From Erigeron canadensis (lineage: Eukaryota; Streptophyta; Magnoliopsida; Asterales; Asteraceae): a stretch of DNA of 64,000 bases. Position numbers and translations under genes: made by a program. The stretch is from the NCBI RefSeq assembly GCF_010389155.1, contig NC_057763.1, positions 38,980,645 to 39,044,644 on the forward strand. The letters run 5' to 3'. The notes under the pieces are model-generated. The model was given only the letters and a program-made list of their open reading frames with translations. It made no database searches and had not been told where the DNA came from. This document shows, piece by piece, positions 58,462-64,000 of the stretch; positions within the stretch are counted from its first letter, which is position 1; each line of letters begins with the position of its first letter.

Positions 58462-59023
58462 ACTATACGAATAATCGAACGATATGTACGGCGACGATAG
58501 TTGTAGTGGCGGCGTGCTAATGACAGTGACAGGTAGAAGTGGGGACGATGACAAACAATATAGGTTATTAAGGTAAAAGTATAGCGTAATTATTTTAGAA
58601 ATTAAGAAGTATATATTGTAAATTCATTTCATTAAGAGTATATTAAGTATTCAATAATCCTATAGATAATGTTAGTTATATTAATAAAGGCATTTACAAT
58701 ATTCTAAAGATACAATAATGGAATGAGAAAAAAAAAATGTTTATTTTATATAATAGGAAGATATTTACCCACAGTTACATAACAAAATTAGAATTTATAA
58801 AATGAAAAATAACAAAAGTTTTATCCATTTAGATTATTTATAGAATACAATATTTTTAACTCATGAATCTCTTGTTTAATTGAATATTCTCATAACTATT
58901 TTTGATAAGTTTTTAAAACTATAGAGATATTATTTGACTACCATATTACTTTATTTTTAATCTCTTATCAAGCATATTAATTATACTTACCATCTTTAAT
59001 GTACAAGTAATCGAAATATTTAT

Positions 59024-59240
59024 TTTTTTTTTTCGAACATTCAGTCGGTATACGACATCAGGGAAATCTCACCGTATAATGGTAAAGTCTTGCACGTATC
59101 CTGGGCAACGAGATGTTAACCATGAGCCGTTACAAGTATTTTGAGGAAAAAAACCCTATACTTGTCATCCATAAGGATCGAACTCAATACCTTAGGTAAA
59201 ACCTGAAATGTCTTTGACCAGTTTGACTAGTCATCATTGA
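59024..59240 (-). mobile_element. SINE, minus strand, copy 1 of a two-copy family
   Basis: Flanked by CGAAATATTTAT (59012-59023) and CGAAATGTTTAT (59241-59252), a 12-bp duplication with one mismatch. On the minus strand the A-box-like TAGTCAAACTGGTCAAAGAC and B-box-like GAGTTCGATCC are in the right order, followed by CCATTATACGG and ATACCGACTGA and an A-rich tail. The second half matches the element at 62450-62652. Confidence 0.82.
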
Positions 59241-59432
59241 CGAAATGTTTATCTTACCCTCAAACTAGTCAACCATCTTTAATATATATTATTAAAACAT
59301 AATAAAACCAATCATTATAAATTGGAAAAGTATGGACCATTGATTGATTTCATCATCTTATTTTACACCAAATATATTACCTTGATGACATCATCATTAA
59401 TAATAGATTAATTACACTTTTGGTCCATATAA

Positions 59433-60488
59433 TCTATATAAATATTAAAACAGTATGAATCCTAACCTTTTAAGCCATCCTCCCCAAATCAAAGTTATGC
59501 TTAAATGTTGCCACATAAGATTTATCCTATGTGGCATCTTCATGTTTTTTTTAAATTATCAATCTTTTTTATAGAAAATATAGTATAAATTAGAATATAG
59601 AAACTATAAAATTGGATATATCGTATATGAAAAACAATATATTTATGAGATTGATCAACATTAATTTGGCAAGAATATTACAAAAATCCACAAATTCTTA
59701 CATACCCTTTATTATTATTATTATTATTATTATTATTTATTTTTATTTTTATTTTTATTTTTATTATTATTATTATTTATTTTTATTTTTAATAAAATCG
59801 TCACTTTGTACGTACGATTACAAATTTTATATTACTAAATCCTTATATTTGTTAGAATTGTACGTACGATTACAAATTCATTTGTTATTGATTCCATTTG
59901 TATGTATGTAGGATGAATGGTAATATAATCTAATCACATTAGTAATTCTATAAAAAAGGTTTTTTTTAAGCTTTATTTTGTGTATGTATATAATTGCTAT
60001 TTAACAAATAGTTAAACATTCATCAAGCTCTATGTAGTCAAAAGATTCAATCATCATGATGTGAAAAAAATATACTCTATATGAACTAATAGACGATAAT
60101 AGATGTATCAAAATAGGTTGGTTCAGAGTCCAGACATCTTCACCTAATTCTTGATCATATACTCTGGGCACTCCAATAAATCGAATTCGCGTGTTTCAAC
60201 TTTACATGTAGGTCTACACTACACTTCATTGTTTTGTTTTGTTGACCTAATTGTATGTTGCGGGTATTCGACCAACTATAACAATTCTTTAAAGTATAAC
60301 CAAAGTCCTCAATGCCAAATTTCAAACTGAATTTAGGTTTATTTGTATGTTAAAACATTATGCATGGAGTTCACATTACACGATCGATCCAAGGATTAGA
60401 GATCACTATATTTTTCATGTTTCATAATATAGTTTATTATTATACTGCTTTAAAAAAACTCCGCACATCGTACGGGTAAAAGACCTAG
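59433..60488 (+). mobile_element. Non-autonomous Helitron, 1056 bp
   Basis: Starts TCTATATAAATATTAAAACAG after an A and ends CGTACGGGTAAAAGACCTAG before a T, with no duplication. The 5' region (GTTGCCACATAAGATTTATCC, GGCATCTTCATG) and 3' terminus match the element at 38707-39276. It has swallowed or grown a TTA/TTTTTA microsatellite at about 59710-59790. Confidence 0.72.
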
Positions 60489-60839
60489 TTTTATATAAAT
60501 GTGTCTTAAAGTCATTTAATTTGATAAATTGTCTAATTGAATTTTACTTAATAACTTGTTAGCCACGTCTTTTATAATAATGGAACTCCGTATAATATTA
60601 TAACTTACAAAGAAATAAAATCATTTATATAAATAATATATAAAAATGTGTATAAAGTTTTATATATTGTAATTTTATGTCATGTGAATGATAAAGTATT
60701 TGAGAAAATTTTTATTTAGAATAAGTAAATGAATTGAATATGATCTTTGAGTTTTGATAACATGCTATATTTTGTCATGATACCTCACACGTTATATTTT
60801 GTCGATGTATCGCGCAACTACCCATCTTGTTATAACTTA

Positions 60840-61463
60840 CAGTGGAGGATCTTGGCATGTGCAATGTAGGACAGCGTACAGGGTCTCGACTTTAAAGCGG
60901 GCCCTCATTTTTTTAAGACAGACCCCCATTTTTAAAAAAAAATTCTTAATTTTATATTAATATAATATAAATATATGTTATAAAATTATTATTTTATATA
61001 AAACGGGTGGATTGTTTTCCTAATGCATGTATTGTATATAGAGTGTTGTTGACTATTCCGGTGACCGTTACAACTGCGGAAAGAAGTTTTTCAAAACTTA
61101 AGCTATTAAAGTAATACTTGCGGTCGACAACGTCACAAGAATGGTTGAATGAATTGGCAATGATAAGATTTGAGGATGATTTATTAGATAGTATTGATTG
61201 TAAAAGTTTGATCAATAATTTTGCTTAAAAAACGGCTCGAAAAGAGGCATTATTCAACCATGAATGAAATCAATAGTAAGTTCTAACTACCTTTATGATA
61301 TGAACATTTCGTGTTTAAGGAATCTTATAAGCAATTAATATTTTTTTTACACTTATAGTAATTATCGTAAATATATATATATATATATATCTTTTTGTAT
61401 ATGGCCCCCCATATTTGAAATTCAATCTTGCACACGTACATTGAAATTCACTTGCCGGTCCTG
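60840..61463 (+). mobile_element. Internally deleted hAT element with transposase relic
   Basis: Perfect 8-bp target duplication ATAACTTA at 60832-60839 and 61464-61471. Ends CAGTGGAGGATC and, reverse-complemented, CAGGACCGGCAA are a weak inverted repeat. Plus-strand 61030-61227 encodes the C-terminal hAT dimerisation region: LLTIPVTVTTAERSFSKLKL, then one in-frame TAA, then SQEWLNELAMI. The rest of the transposase is missing, so it cannot move itself. A TA microsatellite lies at 61371-61391. Confidence 0.88.
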
Positions 61464-61672
61464 ATAACTTATAAGCACATTGATCTTCAGAATTTATATA
61501 ATTGTTTGTTAGTGAATATTTGAATAAGATAAACATTAAGGGAGTGATATTCATACAATAAAATTTAACCATTTAAAATAAATGTACAAAATTTATTGTA
61601 TAATGTATAATTGTATCATGTAAAAATTGATGTAGATAGTTAAAATTTGTTGTGACAATATTACTTCCTTAA

Positions 61673-61925
61673 GGGTATATTCTTGAGTTTTGTTTTGAAG
61701 GGAAAAGAAAAGATTGTGAAAGATTTTAAAAAAATTTGGGTTCTTGAGTTTTATTTAAGAGAAGAAGAGAAAAGAAAGGAAAGAATTTGGAAGGAAAATT
61801 CTATAGAATTTGTATAAGATATTTTCTTCCCATTTTTGGAAGGAAAGAAAATGCACTCATTCTCTTTCATTCATCTTTCTTCTCTTCTTTCCTCTTCCTT
61901 TACATATAAACTCGAGAACACATGC
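61673..61925. mobile_element. Tourist-like MITE (PIF/Harbinger), copy B
   Basis: Starts GGGTATATTCTTGAGTTT, ends CTCGAGAACACATGC, flanked by TAA at 61670-61672 and 61926-61928. Strongly similar to copy A at 40041-40283 throughout, so both come from one family. Confidence 0.8.
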
Positions 61926-62149
61926 TAAGAATTAATCAAGAAAGAAGAAAAACAACGAGCAACTAGGTGTATGGTGGGGTCTATAAATTAAGGAGTAGGA
62001 ATACCATTTTTTGGATCTAGTGTTTTGAGAAATCTGATTGGTTGGCGCATGGACCCTGCTTATCGCATCGGTATTAAATTCCTCGTCACAAATGAAAAAT
62101 TTTACGAAAGAATAATTATTGTAAAGGAAAACATAACGAAGTGATATTT

Positions 62150-62384
62150 TTCTTTTTATAAGTATTAGACGTGTATGATATGTGTTAATTGCATAACGAA
62201 AGGGTCTTGTATTAAGCAGATCTTAAATAGTCTTTCCCACAATACTACCTCCTTAAATGGAAAATACTGTTGAGGAAAACCTACCAAGGCTCGAACTCGA
62301 GACCTTGAAGTAAACTCCTTGGGGCCCCGCATAACAGGTTTAGTAAAACACCCCTGACTACTAGGATTTATCCCAGTGGTTAAT
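62150..62384 (-). mobile_element. SINE, minus strand, perfect 12-bp target duplication
   Basis: GAAGTGATATTT flanks it at 62138-62149 and 62385-62396. On the minus strand an A-box-like TTAACCACTGGGATAAATCC and a B-box-like GAGTTCGAGCCTTGG have SINE spacing. The tail at the left end is A-rich on the minus strand. A different family from the SINE immediately to its right. Confidence 0.82.
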
Positions 62385-62449
62385 GAAGTGATATTTCTAT
62401 CAGAACTCTTTATAACATAAATAAGTATTTTGTACATGTTAAAAAAAAA

Positions 62450-62652
62450 AGTTTTTTCTATTAGTTTGTATGGTGTATTAGTTTGTATAGGTTTTTCCCA
62501 TAAGTCTTGGGTTCGACTCTTAAGAGTGACAAGTCTATGGGTTTTTTCCCAGAATCACCTGTAACAACTTATAGTCTACATCTCGTAGTTTAAGGTTTTA
62601 CCATTATACGGTAAGGTGTTCCCTAATGTTAAATACCGACTAACTGTTAAAA
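62450..62652 (+). mobile_element. SINE, plus strand, copy 2 of a two-copy family
   Basis: B-box-like GGGTTCGACTC (about 62509-62519), then GTGACAAGTCTATGGG, CCATTATACGG and AATACCGACTAACTG, and an A run (62639 onward). These blocks match the minus-strand SINE at 59024-59240. No clear duplication found. Confidence 0.65.
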
Positions 62653-63637
62653 AAAATATTATGTCATAAACACATTAATATCTGTGGTGTCTACTTCCCA
62701 TAGTGATAAATTTTCTTAATAAATATCTCAAATTATCTTCATAGTGTCATTGTCATAATTACATGATAAATGTAACTTACCATTCTCTTTTAATTTTATT
62801 ATTATTTGATTTAAACAAGATTATTAAGTTAACATATATAATTTCTTGTATATATAACAAGAATTAAATTAAAATAAATAAATATGTTATTGTCTATTAA
62901 ATAATGATAAAAATGATGCACGAAAATTCATAAAAAACACAACATATATATTGATGTACACAAATTTTCATTATATGCAATAAGTTTCTGTTAAAAAATT
63001 ATAATTTTATTTGTTTTATTTGTGATATTTTATAATTTGAAGCATAACCTAATTAATAAATCATTTTGGACCGTATATATTATTGTATTGAAATAATATA
63101 TCTTTTTAAAAGTTATTTTAATAGTTCTTAATAATTTGATTATACTAACATTTTAGCTACACAATGTGCAGTGATGGTGGTAATGACGGTGACTTGTGGT
63201 AGTGAGGGTGCCCAGTGATATAGCCACATAGCTCGGTGTAAATATAATTGATGTTAGTAAAGATAAATTTAAAGTATTTTATCATGTAGACATGTTTTAT
63301 TCTGAAGTAACACATCAACTAGTAACTAAATTCTGTTACGAATTTTTGAACCTTAATATATTACCATGTTTATTAAATATGAATAAAAATTTTACTCGTA
63401 ATAAATTGATAAATAAAAAAAAGTAAAACTTAACAAAAATACATTTTTAATTAAGGTTAACAGGAATTAAATTATTCAAACAAGTAATTAAAAACATATG
63501 ATTATGTTATAAAAAAATAAAATTCGATAACAGCTGAACTATTTACATAAAAAATTGTAGAGAATGCAAAAAAATAATTTGTATAAAAAAGTTTACTCAT
63601 AAAAACAAAATTATCCTTACTTGGTTATATTATATTA
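62653..63637. other. AT-rich intergenic DNA, no gene seen
   Basis: A short GC-richer patch at 63165-63235 (GTGATGGTGGTAATGACGG) contrasts with the background. No frame or element termini recognised. Confidence 0.35.
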
Positions 63638-63896
63638 TCTATACTATATTATAAAAAGAATAACCCTTTTTATTTTTGGTAATGTTGAAAATATGCCTTA
63701 AAATACTTTCATATACACTATCCTCTTAACATTAATGATTAAATTACACTGTCAGTCCTTTATCGTTTAAAATATGTCCATTAACCTTTCACATCAATTA
63801 TATACACAACTCATCGTCGCTCCACCACTAACAGTCGTCCAACCATCACACCGTCGCCGTCACGACCACCGTCGCATAGCGCGGGTACCGTGCTAG
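63638..63896 (+). mobile_element. Small non-autonomous Helitron, 259 bp
   Basis: Starts TCTATACTATATTATAAAAA after an A. Ends with a hairpin (GCGCGG, GTA loop, CCGTGC) and TAG completing CTAG, before a T. No duplication and no coding capacity. Its 3' end matches that of the 42739-42969 element. Confidence 0.8.
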
Positions 63897-64000
63897 TATA
63901 TCTAAAGAAAATAAGATTTATTTTTTTTTTCAATTTATGACTTTTGTAAGATATTTTGGATATCTTTGGATTAAAAACCAATCGATATATTGGAAAGTTT

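Noticed and set aside
59612..59911. 99-codon Ile/Tyr/Phe-rich frame
   Set aside because: It is a translated TTA/TTTTTA microsatellite inside a Helitron.

Overview
This is a nuclear plant window: AT-rich DNA with GT-AG introns, TATA-box promoters, and dense small transposable elements. Protein content is eudicot. An asterid such as a daisy-family plant is my guess from overall character, not something the sequence proves. No organelle, bacterial or viral block is visible.

Layout. 1-9.6 kb is repeat-rich and has no host gene I can support. It holds a reverse-oriented LTR-like fragment at the left edge, a SINE, a hAT element (5066-5763) directly beside a solo LTR (5778-7657), and a PIF/Harbinger-type element (8200-8901). 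9.7-37.3 kb is the main gene island: an ALKBH10-type RNA demethylase gene (+), a GATL-type glycosyltransferase pseudogene (-), a 19-exon PIEZO mechanosensitive channel gene (+, 2446 residues by my exon assembly), and a CW-zinc-finger/MBD protein gene (-). PIEZO intron 8 carries a second solo LTR of 2.5 kb. 37.3-51.2 kb is intergenic, with Helitrons, MITEs, minisatellites and a 5'-truncated LINE that has an in-frame 84-bp tandem duplication. 51.2-55.4 kb holds an RF298/MIP1-like RING-finger E3 ligase gene with a two-intron leader, followed about 2 kb downstream by a decayed duplicate of its last exon. 57.3-64 kb is again intergenic, with SINEs, two hAT elements with intact 8-bp target-site duplications, Helitrons and a MITE.

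How the genes relate. They are ordinary, separately transcribed nuclear genes. ALKBH10 and the GATL pseudogene converge; the GATL pseudogene and PIEZO diverge from a shared upstream region of under 700 bp; PIEZO and the MBD gene converge. The ALKBH10-PIEZO neighbourhood resembles the Arabidopsis chromosome 2 end, where I recall ALKBH10A (AT2G48080) lying close to PIEZO (AT2G48060).

Most unusual signal. Three different LTR-like elements each hold a cluster of short GC-rich imperfect palindromes built on one 7-nt core (GCGGCGC, or its complement). The flanking arms differ between elements but remain self-complementary. One of these LTRs also carries an 11-unit array of small hairpins whose stems change in a compensatory way. 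I found no multi-gene system that looks undescribed.
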